Shown: positions 33,451-41,938 of the stretch, piece after piece
Position numbering within the stretch: position 1 is the stretch's first letter
Layout: every line of letters starts with the position of its first letter
Assembly (NCBI GenBank): GCA_018711185.1
Contig: DVIQ01000004.1
Coordinates: forward strand, 1 to 64,000
DNA: 64,000 nucleotides
Direction: 5' to 3'
Source of the DNA: Candidatus Limivivens intestinipullorum
GTDB taxonomy: Bacteria; Bacillota; Clostridia; Lachnospirales; Lachnospiraceae
Notes under the pieces: generated by a model
The model's input: the letters and a program-made list of their open reading frames with translations, nothing else
The model's database searches: none
What the model was told of the DNA's origin: nothing
Position numbers and translations under genes: made by a program

Positions 33451-35230
33451 TTCCTATCGCGAAGACGAATACATGCAGAATACGGACAAAAAGAAGATTT
33501 TGACCCGGCTGTTCTCCTATCTGCTGGCCTACAAGGGAGCCGTGGCGGCTGTACTTTTGTGCATGGGGATTACGGTGGCGATTTCCCTGGTGAATCCGCT
33601 GCTGATCGAGGAGGCCATTGACACATACGTGGCAGGAGGCAACCTGCCAGGTCTTGTAAGGCTGGGGATTTTTGCGCTGGTTCTGAACCTGGTTTTTATC
33701 GTTATGGTCAAGCTGCGTATGTATGTGATGGCGGTGATCTCCAATAAAATCCTTCTGCGCATACGTCAGGATCTGTACGAGCATATCCAGACCTTGTCCT
33801 TTTCCTTCTTCGACAGCCGGCCCACGGGAAAAATCCTGGCCAGAGTAATTGGGGATGTAAATTCCCTGAAGGATGTACTGGTCAACGCGGTGACGACCTT
33901 GATTCCGGAATTTGTGACGGTCATCGGCGTGGTGGTGATTATGGTTGTAAAGGACTGGAGGCTTGCCCTGGCGTCTCTGTGCACGATCCCTTTTATGATA
34001 GTCGGCATCTGGTTTGTACAGACCGCCGCCCATAAAAGATGGCAGATTTTCCGGAAGAAATCCTCGAACCTGAACGCCTATGTCCATGAGGATGTGGCCG
34101 GCATGAACGTGGTTCAGAGCTTTGCAGCGGAGGGAGAGACCCAGGCGATTTTTGAGGAATTGACGGAGGAGCACCGGAAATCGTATGTGGACGCTACCCG
34201 GTACGCGGATCTGTTCGGCCCGGTAATCGACTTCTGCTGGGGATTCGGAGCCATGATGCTCTATCTGGTGGGCGTCCGGTTCCTGGGAATCGACCAGCCC
34301 TCCGTGGGACTTCTGGTGGCCTTTGGAACTTACATCAATATGTTTTGGAACCCGATTATGAATCTGAGCAACTTTTATAACAGCCTGGTGACGAATCTGA
34401 CAGCGGCGGAACGGATTTTTGACATTCTGGACACTGAGCCGGATATTGTGGACGTCAGCGACGCCATGGAACTTCCGGAAATCCAGGGAAGCGTGGAATT
34501 TTCTCATGTGAGCTTTACCTATGATAAAGGGACGGCGGCAGAGACAAAGGTGCTGGACGATGTGAGTTTCCGGGTAAAGCCGGGAGAGACCATCGCCCTG
34601 GTGGGTCCCACCGGAGCGGGAAAGACGACGATTGTAAATCTGATCAGCCGGTTTTACGATATTGAGGACGGAAAGATTTACATTGACGGATACGATTTGT
34701 CAAAGGTATCCATGGAAAGCCTGCGGCAGCAGATGGGTGTCATGACCCAGGACAACTTTATTTTCCACGGTACGATCCGTGACAATATCCGGTACGGAAA
34801 GCTGGATGCTACAGATGAAGAGATCGTCCGCGCCGCGAAGGCGGTAAATGCCCATGAGTTCATTATGAAAATGGAAAAGGGCTATGACACGGAGCTGAAG
34901 GAGCAGGGGGCAGGGCTGTCCATTGGACAGCGGCAGCTCATCGCCTTTGCCCGGACCATGGTTTCTATGCCGAAAATCCTGATCCTGGACGAGGCCACCT
35001 CCAGCATCGACACCCATACGGAGCTTCTGGTTCAAAAAGGAATTGAAGCGCTGCTGAAGGGAAGAACCAGTTTTGTCATTGCCCATAGACTTTCCACGAT
35101 TCAGAACGCGGACCGTATTTTTGTGATCGACAAAGGAGGTATCGCGGAGGCGGGATCACCTGCGGAGCTGATGGCGGCAAAAGGGGCTTATTACAATCTT
35201 TACATGGCACAGTTCGCGGGATTATCCTGA
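33440..35230 (+). CDS. Heterodimeric ABC exporter, catalytic partner subunit
   Basis: A 596-residue half-transporter with six membrane helices followed by an ATPase domain. Walker A is GPTGAGKTT, Walker B ILILDEATSSID with the catalytic glutamate intact, and the signature is LSIGQRQ, departing from LSGGQ. Together with the aspartate in the first subunit this gives one working and one degenerate ATP site, as in known heterodimers. The ATG at 33440 is preferred over TTG 33434 because of spacing from GGGGGA. The two genes form an operon. Confidence 0.9.
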   Translation: MAVNSYREDEYMQNTDKKKILTRLFSYLLAYKGAVAAVLLCMGITVAISLVNPLLIEEAIDTYVAGGNLPGLVRLGIFALVLNLVFIVMVKLRMYVMAVISNKILLRIRQDLYEHIQTLSFSFFDSRPTGKILARVIGDVNSLKDVLVNAVTTLIPEFVTVIGVVVIMVVKDWRLALASLCTIPFMIVGIWFVQTAAHKRWQIFRKKSSNLNAYVHEDVAGMNVVQSFAAEGETQAIFEELTEEHRKSYVDATRYADLFGPVIDFCWGFGAMMLYLVGVRFLGIDQPSVGLLVAFGTYINMFWNPIMNLSNFYNSLVTNLTAAERIFDILDTEPDIVDVSDAMELPEIQGSVEFSHVSFTYDKGTAAETKVLDDVSFRVKPGETIALVGPTGAGKTTIVNLISRFYDIEDGKIYIDGYDLSKVSMESLRQQMGVMTQDNFIFHGTIRDNIRYGKLDATDEEIVRAAKAVNAHEFIMKMEKGYDTELKEQGAGLSIGQRQLIAFARTMVSMPKILILDEATSSIDTHTELLVQKGIEALLKGRTSFVIAHRLSTIQNADRIFVIDKGGIAEAGSPAELMAAKGAYYNLYMAQFAGLS

Positions 35231-35266
35231 ACCATAACCGGCATTAAAAAAAATTGCGTAAAAAGG

Positions 35267-35295
35267 TTGCAATATGGAAATGTTTATGGTAGAAT
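35267..35295 (+). promoter_or_regulatory. Promoter of carAB
   Basis: TTGCAA at 35267-35272, 17-bp spacer and TAGAAT at 35290-35295. The leader of about 190 nt carries three potential stem-loops. Confidence 0.7.
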
Positions 35296-35318
35296 CTTTA
35301 CAATTTGAGTACAAATAT

Positions 35319-35437
35319 GGTAGCGGTTCAGCACGGCTGGGCTGCTGCCAAATACGTAAGGGGGCGCTTGGGGAGGTCGTTAAGCGTTCCTTTTTATTGC
35401 GCCCTCAAAGAAAGGTTCAGCCAATGGAAAGCTGAAC
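35319..35437 (+). promoter_or_regulatory. Structured leader of carAB with repeat-derived hairpins
   Basis: 35319-35349 can form a 14-bp stem with wobble pairs (GGTAGCGGTTCAGC against GCTGGGCTGCTGCC) that resembles the end hairpin of the palindromic repeat. A GGGCGC/GCGCCC pairing spans about 35363-35404 with a T-run inside it. GTTCAGC/GCTGAAC pairs 35415-35421 with 35431-35437. A PyrR-binding consensus is not apparent. Attenuation is possible but unproven. Confidence 0.4.
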
Positions 35438-35490
35438 GATTGCCCTCAAAGGCTGCTCAAAAGACAAATCTCGAAAGGAACAGGTGACAT

Positions 35491-36570
35491 ATGAAAGCAT
35501 TTCTGATTTTAGAGGACGGAACCGTCTTTACCGGAACCAGCATCGGTTCAACCAGGGAAATCATCAGTGAAATCGTATTTAACACCTCCATGACCGGATA
35601 TCTGGAAGTCCTGACGGACCCTTCCTATGCCGGGCAGGCCGTTGTGATGACGTATCCGCTGATCGGCAATTACGGTATCTGTCATGAGGATATGGAATCC
35701 GCCAGACCCTGGCCGGACGGCTACATCGTAAGGGAGCTTTCCCGTTTGCCCAGCAATTTCAGAAGCGAGGATACCATCCAGAACTTTCTTGCGGAGTACG
35801 ATATCCCGGGAATCTGCGGAATCGATACCCGTGCTTTGACAAAGATTCTCAGGGAAAAGGGAACCATGAACGGGATGATCACCACCAATGAGAATTATCA
35901 GATAGAAGAGATTCTTCCGAAACTGAAGGAATATGCCACCGGAAAGGTGGTGGAGAAGGTTACCTGCGCGGAAAAAAGCGTACTCCCGGGAGACGGTCCG
36001 AAGGTAGCGCTGCTGGATCTTGGGGCGAAGCGCAACATCGCCAGAAGCCTGAATCAGAGAGGCTGCCAGGTGACGATTTATCCGGCCGCTACCCCGGCGG
36101 AGGAGATTATTGCCGCGAAGCCGGACGGGATCATGCTCAGCAACGGCCCCGGCGATCCCAAGGATTGCGGAAATATTATTCAGGAAATCAGAAAGCTGTA
36201 TGAGACGGATATTCCGATTTTTGCCATCTGTCTGGGACATCAGCTCATGGCCTTGGCCACCGGAGCGGATACCCATAAGATGAAGTACGGCCACAGGGGA
36301 GGAAACCATCCGGTGAAGGATTTAAAGACCGGACGGGTTTATATTTCTTCCCAGAATCATGGGTACGTGGTGGATACGGATAAGCTGGACCCGGCGGTGG
36401 CGGTACCTGCCTTCGTCAATGTCAACGACGGCACCAATGAGGGACTGGCGTACACCGGGAAGAATATTTTTACGGTGCAGTTCCACCCGGAGGCCTGCCC
36501 GGGCCCCAGAGATTCCGGATACCTTTTTGACCGGTTTATGCAAATGATGGAGGTAGAGAAGCATGCCTAA
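35491..36570 (+). CDS. carA: Carbamoyl-phosphate synthase small subunit
   Basis: A 359-residue glutaminase subunit that supplies ammonia to CarB for arginine and pyrimidine synthesis. It has the N-terminal CPSase domain (LILEDGTVFTGTSIGS, NTSMTGYLEVLTDPSYAGQ) and a class I amidotransferase domain with nucleophile in FAICLGHQL and catalytic His-x-Glu in FHPEACPGP. It overlaps carB by 8 bp, assuring equal synthesis. Confidence 0.96.
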   Translation: MKAFLILEDGTVFTGTSIGSTREIISEIVFNTSMTGYLEVLTDPSYAGQAVVMTYPLIGNYGICHEDMESARPWPDGYIVRELSRLPSNFRSEDTIQNFLAEYDIPGICGIDTRALTKILREKGTMNGMITTNENYQIEEILPKLKEYATGKVVEKVTCAEKSVLPGDGPKVALLDLGAKRNIARSLNQRGCQVTIYPAATPAEEIIAAKPDGIMLSNGPGDPKDCGNIIQEIRKLYETDIPIFAICLGHQLMALATGADTHKMKYGHRGGNHPVKDLKTGRVYISSQNHGYVVDTDKLDPAVAVPAFVNVNDGTNEGLAYTGKNIFTVQFHPEACPGPRDSGYLFDRFMQMMEVEKHA

Positions 36571-39500
36571 GAATCCTGATATTAAAAAAGTTCTGGTTAT
36601 CGGCTCCGGCCCGATTGTCATCGGCCAGGCGGCTGAGTTCGACTACGCCGGCACACAGGCCTGCCGGTCCCTGAAGGAAGAAGGAATCGAGGTTGTCCTG
36701 TTAAATTCCAACCCGGCTACGATTATGACGGACAAGGACATTGCGGATAAGGTCTACATTGAGCCCCTGACAGTGGAAGTGGTGGAGCAGCTTATCATCA
36801 AGGAGAAGCCCGACAGCGTGCTGCCGACCCTGGGCGGCCAGGCCGGACTGAATCTGGCCATGGAGCTGGAGGACCGGGGCTTCTTAAAGGAGCAAGGCGT
36901 CCGGCTCATCGGAACCACTTCCGAGACCATCAAAAAGGCAGAGGACCGTCTGGAATTTAAGAGTACCATGGAGAAGATCGGCGAGCCCGTGGCTCCCTCT
37001 CTGGTGGTGGAGAATGTGGAGGACGGAGCAGTTTTCGCGAATAAAATCGGCTATCCGGTGGTACTGCGTCCGGCCTATACCCTGGGCGGAAGCGGCGGCG
37101 GAATCGCCCATAATCACGAAGAGCTGGTGGAAATTCTGGAAAACGGCCTGCGCTTAAGCCGTGTGGGGCAGGTGCTTGTGGAGCGCTGCATTGCCGGCTG
37201 GAAGGAAATCGAGTATGAGGTAATGCGCGACAGCGCCGGAAACGTGATCACGGTCTGCAACATGGAAAATATTGATCCGGTTGGCGTACACACCGGCGAC
37301 AGCATCGTTGTGGCTCCGTCCCAGACCCTCGGGGATAAGGAGTACCAGATGCTTCGTACCTCGGCGCTGAATATCATCAGCGAGCTGAAAATCACCGGAG
37401 GCTGTAATGTGCAGTTTGCCCTGCATCCCACAAGCTTTGAGTACTGCGTGATCGAGGTAAACCCCCGCGTAAGCCGTTCTTCCGCTCTGGCTTCCAAGGC
37501 CACGGGATATCCCATTGCCAAGGTGGCGGCAAAAATCGCCCTGGGCTATACCCTGGATGAGATCAAGAACGCCATCACCGGAAAGACCTACGCGAGCTTT
37601 GAACCCATGCTGGATTACTGCGTGGTAAAGATTCCCAGACTGCCCTTCGACAAGTTTATCAGCGCCAAGAGAACCCTCACAACCCAGATGAAGGCCACAG
37701 GAGAGGTTATGAGCATCTGCGACAACTTTGAGGGCGCGCTGATGAAGGCCATCCGTTCCCTGGAGCAGCATGTGGACTGCCTGCAGTCCTATGATTTCTC
37801 AGATCTGGACGATAAGGCTCTTTACAAGCAGCTGGGGGTTGTGGATGACCGGAGAATCTGGGTAATCGCCGAGGCCCTGCGCAGAGGCTTCCCCTATGAA
37901 AAAATCCATGAGATTACGAGGATTGACATCTGGTTTATCGACAAGCTGGCCATTCTGGTGGAGATGGAGAATGCCCTGAAGACCCGGGAGCTTACCACAG
38001 ACCTTTTAAGAGAGGCCAAGCGGATCGAGTTCCCGGATAACGTCATCGCGAGACTTACCGGGAAAACGGAGGACGAGATTAAAAAAATGCGCTACGACAA
38101 CGGAATCGTGGCAGCTTATAAGATGGTGGATACCTGCGCCGCGGAGTTCGCCGCGGAGACCCCGTATTACTATTCCGTATTCGGCAGCGAAAACGAGGCG
38201 GTGGAGACGCGTGACCGGAAGAAGGTTCTGGTGCTCGGTTCCGGCCCCATCCGTATCGGCCAGGGAATCGAGTTTGATTTCTGCTCTGTTCACTGTACCT
38301 GGGCGTTCGCGAAGGAAGGGTATGAGACCATCATTATCAATAATAACCCGGAGACGGTTTCCACGGACTTCGATATCGCGGATAAGCTGTATTTTGAGCC
38401 CTTAACTCCGGAAGATGTGGAGAGTGTGGTAAACATTGAGAAGCCTGATGGAGCGGTGGTGCAGTTCGGCGGGCAGACGGCCATCAAGCTGACAGAGGCT
38501 TTGATGAAGATGGGCGTTCCGATTCTCGGAACCTCCGCGGAGAACGTGGACGCGGCGGAGGACCGGGAGCTTTTCGACGAAATCCTGGCGAAATGCCAGA
38601 TTCCGAGACCCGCGGGACACACGGTGTTTACGGCGGAAGAGGCAAAGAAGGCGGCCAATGAGCTGGGCTATCCGGTTCTTGTGCGCCCCTCCTACGTGCT
38701 TGGAGGCCAGGGCATGCAGATCGCCATTAATGATGAGGATATCGATGAGTTTATCGGAATCATCAACCGGATTGCCCAGGAGCACCCGATTCTGGTGGAC
38801 AAGTATCTGGTGGGCAAGGAGATCGAAGTGGACGCCGTGTGCGACGGCGAGGATATTTTGATCCCGGGTATTATGGAGCACATTGAGCGCGCGGGTATCC
38901 ACTCCGGCGACAGTATCTCCATTTACCCGGCCCAGAGCATCAGCCAGAGCGCTCAGGATACCATTGTGGAGTACACAAAGCGCCTTGCGAAGTCTCTTCA
39001 CGTGATCGGCCTGATTAATATTCAGTTTATTGTATGCGGGGACGATGTGTATGTGATCGAGGTAAATCCCAGATCCAGCCGTACAGTGCCGTATATCAGC
39101 AAGGTAACGGGCATTCCCATTGTGCCTCTGGCAACCAGAGTTATTCTGGGACATAAGCTCAGAGAGATGGGGTATCCGGTGGGACTTGCGCCCAAGTCCG
39201 AGTACATTGCCATCAAGATGCCGGTATTCTCCTTTGAGAAAATCCGCGGCGCGGATGTAAGCCTGGGGCCGGAGATGAAGTCCACCGGCGAGTGCCTTGG
39301 AATCGCCAGGACCTTTAATGAGGCTCTGTACAAAGCCTTCCTTGGGGCGGGCATTAAGCTGCCCAAACACAAGAACATGATCATTACTGTCCGGGACGAG
39401 GACAAAGAGGAGATCGTGGATATCGCCAGACGGTTTGAGAAACTGGGCTACCGGATTTTCGCCACCAGAGGAACCGCCAAAGCCCTGCAGGCCGCCGGTG

Positions 39501-39769
39501 TCAACGCGGTGCGCACGAACAAAATCGAGCAGCCTTCCCCGAATCTTCTCGACCTGATTCTGGGCCATGAGATCGATCTGGTTATCGATACGCCGCCCCA
39601 GGGCGTTGAACATTCCAGAGACGGCTTCCTGATCCGCCGTACCGCCATCGAGACCGGCGTAAACGTTTTGACGGCCCTGGATACCTCCAGAGCCCTGGCT
39701 ACAAGCCTTGAGGATACCAGCATTCAGAATCTGACGCTGGTGGATATTGCTACGGTGAAGAACATTTAA
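36563..39769 (+). CDS. carB: Carbamoyl-phosphate synthase large subunit
   Basis: A 1068-residue subunit with two homologous ATP-grasp halves. The first phosphorylates bicarbonate (VLVIGSGPIVIGQAAEFDY start, LGGSGGGIAHN) and the second phosphorylates carbamate (VLVLGSGPIRIGQGIEFDF near residue 555, LGGQGMQIA). The C-terminal 140 residues form the MGS-like allosteric domain (FATRGTAKALQAAGV). Full length with no anomalies. Confidence 0.97.
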   Translation: MPKNPDIKKVLVIGSGPIVIGQAAEFDYAGTQACRSLKEEGIEVVLLNSNPATIMTDKDIADKVYIEPLTVEVVEQLIIKEKPDSVLPTLGGQAGLNLAMELEDRGFLKEQGVRLIGTTSETIKKAEDRLEFKSTMEKIGEPVAPSLVVENVEDGAVFANKIGYPVVLRPAYTLGGSGGGIAHNHEELVEILENGLRLSRVGQVLVERCIAGWKEIEYEVMRDSAGNVITVCNMENIDPVGVHTGDSIVVAPSQTLGDKEYQMLRTSALNIISELKITGGCNVQFALHPTSFEYCVIEVNPRVSRSSALASKATGYPIAKVAAKIALGYTLDEIKNAITGKTYASFEPMLDYCVVKIPRLPFDKFISAKRTLTTQMKATGEVMSICDNFEGALMKAIRSLEQHVDCLQSYDFSDLDDKALYKQLGVVDDRRIWVIAEALRRGFPYEKIHEITRIDIWFIDKLAILVEMENALKTRELTTDLLREAKRIEFPDNVIARLTGKTEDEIKKMRYDNGIVAAYKMVDTCAAEFAAETPYYYSVFGSENEAVETRDRKKVLVLGSGPIRIGQGIEFDFCSVHCTWAFAKEGYETIIINNNPETVSTDFDIADKLYFEPLTPEDVESVVNIEKPDGAVVQFGGQTAIKLTEALMKMGVPILGTSAENVDAAEDRELFDEILAKCQIPRPAGHTVFTAEEAKKAANELGYPVLVRPSYVLGGQGMQIAINDEDIDEFIGIINRIAQEHPILVDKYLVGKEIEVDAVCDGEDILIPGIMEHIERAGIHSGDSISIYPAQSISQSAQDTIVEYTKRLAKSLHVIGLINIQFIVCGDDVYVIEVNPRSSRTVPYISKVTGIPIVPLATRVILGHKLREMGYPVGLAPKSEYIAIKMPVFSFEKIRGADVSLGPEMKSTGECLGIARTFNEALYKAFLGAGIKLPKHKNMIITVRDEDKEEIVDIARRFEKLGYRIFATRGTAKALQAAGVNAVRTNKIEQPSPNLLDLILGHEIDLVIDTPPQGVEHSRDGFLIRRTAIETGVNVLTALDTSRALATSLEDTSIQNLTLVDIATVKNI

Positions 39770-39823
39770 ACGAAGCTGGGAAATCCCTTATAGCATGGAG
39801 CGGAGAACAGCCGCATGAAAAAA

Positions 39824-39864
39824 GGAGCCGTCGGGAAGTGAGCATTCACTTTCCGGATGGTTCC
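39824..39864 (+). terminator. Terminator after carAB
   Basis: GGAGCCGTCGGGAAGTGAGC pairs with GGTTCC and the inner CACTTTCCGGA segment in a long stem ending in TTATTTATT. The remaining DNA to 40022 shows no gene. Confidence 0.75.
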
Positions 39865-40022
39865 TTATTTATTCACGTGAGCGCAGATCAAATACCCCGC
39901 AGCTCTGCTGCGCTGTAAATTTGATGTCCCATAGCTTGTTGCAGGGTTTTTGACTATTACGAAGAAGGTAGTGAATTGACGCAGCAGCTAATGTATGAAT
40001 ATGGAAAGGAGGCAAACAGAAC

Positions 40023-40760
40023 ATGAAAATCGCACTGGCATCCGCGCCGACAGCGGATAAAGACATACAGAAAAATCTGACGTATATCGCGCAAGCCGCA
40101 GAACAGTGCAGAGGCAACGCGGATTTGATTGTTTTCGGGGAAGCGGTTCTGCAGGGATTTAACTGTCTGACCTGGGAGTATGAAAAGGACAGAAAAACAG
40201 CAGTCTCCCAAACGGATGCGCCAATCGCGCAAATCCGCCGGATTGCAAAGGAAAATCATATGGCGATTTCTTTTGGATATATCGAAAAAAGCGGCGATCT
40301 CCTGTACAGCAGCCAGCTTGTGATCGATTCCTTTGGGACGATCCTTTTCAATTACCGCCGCGTGAGCGCAGGGTGGAAATTCTCCTGGCTTACCGACAGC
40401 CGTTATCGGGAAGGGGAACATTTCGGAAGCTTTTCTTATATGGGAAGAAAGTTCTCCATCGGTTTATGCGGAGATCTCTGGACAGAAGGCAAACCGGAAG
40501 AAATGCGGGGAGAGAACGCGGATATTGTTTTGTGGCCCGTTAACTGCAATTTTGAGCCGGAAGAATGGAACAGTACGGTCAAATACGAATATGCCGTACA
40601 GGCTGCCCTTTGCGGAGATAAGGTGCTGTATGTCAATCCATTCTGCGTTAATCCAGACGCGGAAGATTGTTCCACCGGCGGGGCCGCTTATTTCAAAAAG
40701 GGGGTAATTGCGTCTGAATTACCTGCAGGCGGCAGCGGTATACTGCTTGTAGAAATATAG
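40023..40760 (+). CDS. Carbon-nitrogen hydrolase (nitrilase superfamily)
   Basis: A 245-residue protein with the four-layer nitrilase fold. The catalytic glutamate is in VFGEAVLQGF and the cysteine in SIGLCGDLWTEG. The third residue, normally lysine in a Y-R-K motif, reads arginine here (FNYRRVSAGWKF), although a lysine follows six residues later. Members hydrolyse amides such as omega-amides or N-carbamoyl compounds. Preceded by AAAGGAGG. Neighbours give no clear substrate. Confidence 0.78.
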   Translation: MKIALASAPTADKDIQKNLTYIAQAAEQCRGNADLIVFGEAVLQGFNCLTWEYEKDRKTAVSQTDAPIAQIRRIAKENHMAISFGYIEKSGDLLYSSQLVIDSFGTILFNYRRVSAGWKFSWLTDSRYREGEHFGSFSYMGRKFSIGLCGDLWTEGKPEEMRGENADIVLWPVNCNFEPEEWNSTVKYEYAVQAALCGDKVLYVNPFCVNPDAEDCSTGGAAYFKKGVIASELPAGGSGILLVEI

Positions 40761-40815
40761 AAGCCGCAAACAATGAAGAAAACGCCTTATACGGCGATGA
40801 AACGGAGCAAAGAGC

Positions 40816-41304
40816 ATGAATCATTTTGATGAAAACGGCAGCGCCAGGATGGTGGATGTTTCCGGAAAGGCGCCCACGGCGCGCACGGCTACGGCCCGCG
40901 GAAGCATTTTTGTAAGCCAGGCCGTGATGGATGCCGTACTGCAGCGGACGGTGAAAAAGGGAGATGTCCTGGGCGTAGCCCGGGTGGCGGGGATCATGGG
41001 AGTGAAGCAAACGGCGAACCTGATTCCCATGTGTCATGTGCTGTGCATTCAAAAGTGCAGCCTGGATTTTGAGACGAACCCGGAAAAGGGGGAGATTACC
41101 GCCGTCTGTACGGTGGGGCTGGAAGGAAAGACCGGGGTGGAGATGGAAGCCCTGACGGGAGTGACCACGGCTTTGCTTACGATTTACGATATGTGCAAGG
41201 CCATCGATAAGGAGATGGTGCTTGGTGATATTCATTTGGTGGAAAAAACGGGAGGGAAAAGCGGTGTGTTCCGATACGGAAAAGAGAATCAGAAAAGCGA
41301 ATGA
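40816..41304 (+). CDS. moaC: Cyclic pyranopterin monophosphate synthase MoaC
   Basis: A 162-residue enzyme of molybdenum cofactor synthesis. Family blocks: ARMVDVSGKAPTARTATARG, GIMGVKQTANLIPMCHVL, GVEMEALTGVTTALLTIYDM with the catalytic K-A-I-D-K near residue 130. No other moa gene is near in this window. The end overlaps the GNAT gene by 41 bp. Confidence 0.94.
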   Translation: MNHFDENGSARMVDVSGKAPTARTATARGSIFVSQAVMDAVLQRTVKKGDVLGVARVAGIMGVKQTANLIPMCHVLCIQKCSLDFETNPEKGEITAVCTVGLEGKTGVEMEALTGVTTALLTIYDMCKAIDKEMVLGDIHLVEKTGGKSGVFRYGKENQKSE

Positions 41305-41785
41305 GAAGGATATGCCAAGGATACTGGAAATCTACGAGGAAGCCAGACGGTTTATGGCGGAAAACGGAAATCCCGGTCAGTGGACGGACGGCTATCCCCA
41401 GGAGGAGCTGATCCGGGAGGATATGACCAGGGGAAACCTGTATCTTTGTGAGGACGGAGACGGGATTGCCGCGGTGTTTGTGTTCTTTTTGGATGAGGAG
41501 CCCAGCTATCGGAACATTTCCGGGGGCGCCTGGCTGAACGAGGAACCTTACGGGACGATCCACCGGATTGCATCTGCCGGTAAGAGAAAAGGAGCGGCTT
41601 CCTTTTGCGTGGACTGGTGCTATGAACAGTGCCGGAATCTGCGTATTGATACCTACAAAGACAATCTTCCCATGCAGCGGTTTCTGAAAAAGAAGGGTTT
41701 TTTGTTCTGCGGGGCAGTTCAGGTTGAGAATACAAAAGGAGACCGGGAGCGGCTCGCGTTTCAGAAGTGTGAAAATAAGCGTTAG
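41264..41785 (+). CDS. GNAT family N-acetyltransferase
   Basis: A 173-residue acetyl-CoA-dependent acetyltransferase: RIRKANEKDMPRILEIYEEA start, central IHRIASAGKRKGAASFCVDWC as the CoA-binding region, then LRIDTYKDNLPMQRFLKKKG typical of the last helix-strand. The GTG start at 41264 follows GGAGGG by 7 nt and makes the gene overlap moaC out of frame. Substrate unknown. Confidence 0.78.
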   Translation: MCSDTEKRIRKANEKDMPRILEIYEEARRFMAENGNPGQWTDGYPQEELIREDMTRGNLYLCEDGDGIAAVFVFFLDEEPSYRNISGGAWLNEEPYGTIHRIASAGKRKGAASFCVDWCYEQCRNLRIDTYKDNLPMQRFLKKKGFLFCGAVQVENTKGDRERLAFQKCENKR

Positions 41786-41821
41786 AAAGCAGGATAAAAG
41801 CGAAAAACGCCGGATAAAACA

Positions 41822-41860
41822 ACAAAAGAGAGCGGTTCCAGTAAGGGGCCGCTCTTTTGT
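41822..41860. terminator. Bidirectional terminator
   Basis: ACAAAAGAG(AG)CGG pairs with CCGCTCTTTTGT with a 2-nt bulge, between the convergent GNAT and ABC-F genes. A-run and T-run on either side make it usable in both directions. Confidence 0.75.
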
Positions 41861-41938
41861 GAAAACTGAATCGGCAATGAGAATATACCGCATGAGAAGC
41901 ATCCGAAACCGGACAGCCGCAGGCGCGGCGGCCGGCTT

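Noticed and set aside
38402..39613. Long minus-strand frame opposite carB
   Set aside because: Shadow of the ATP-grasp coding frame; no RBS or domain.
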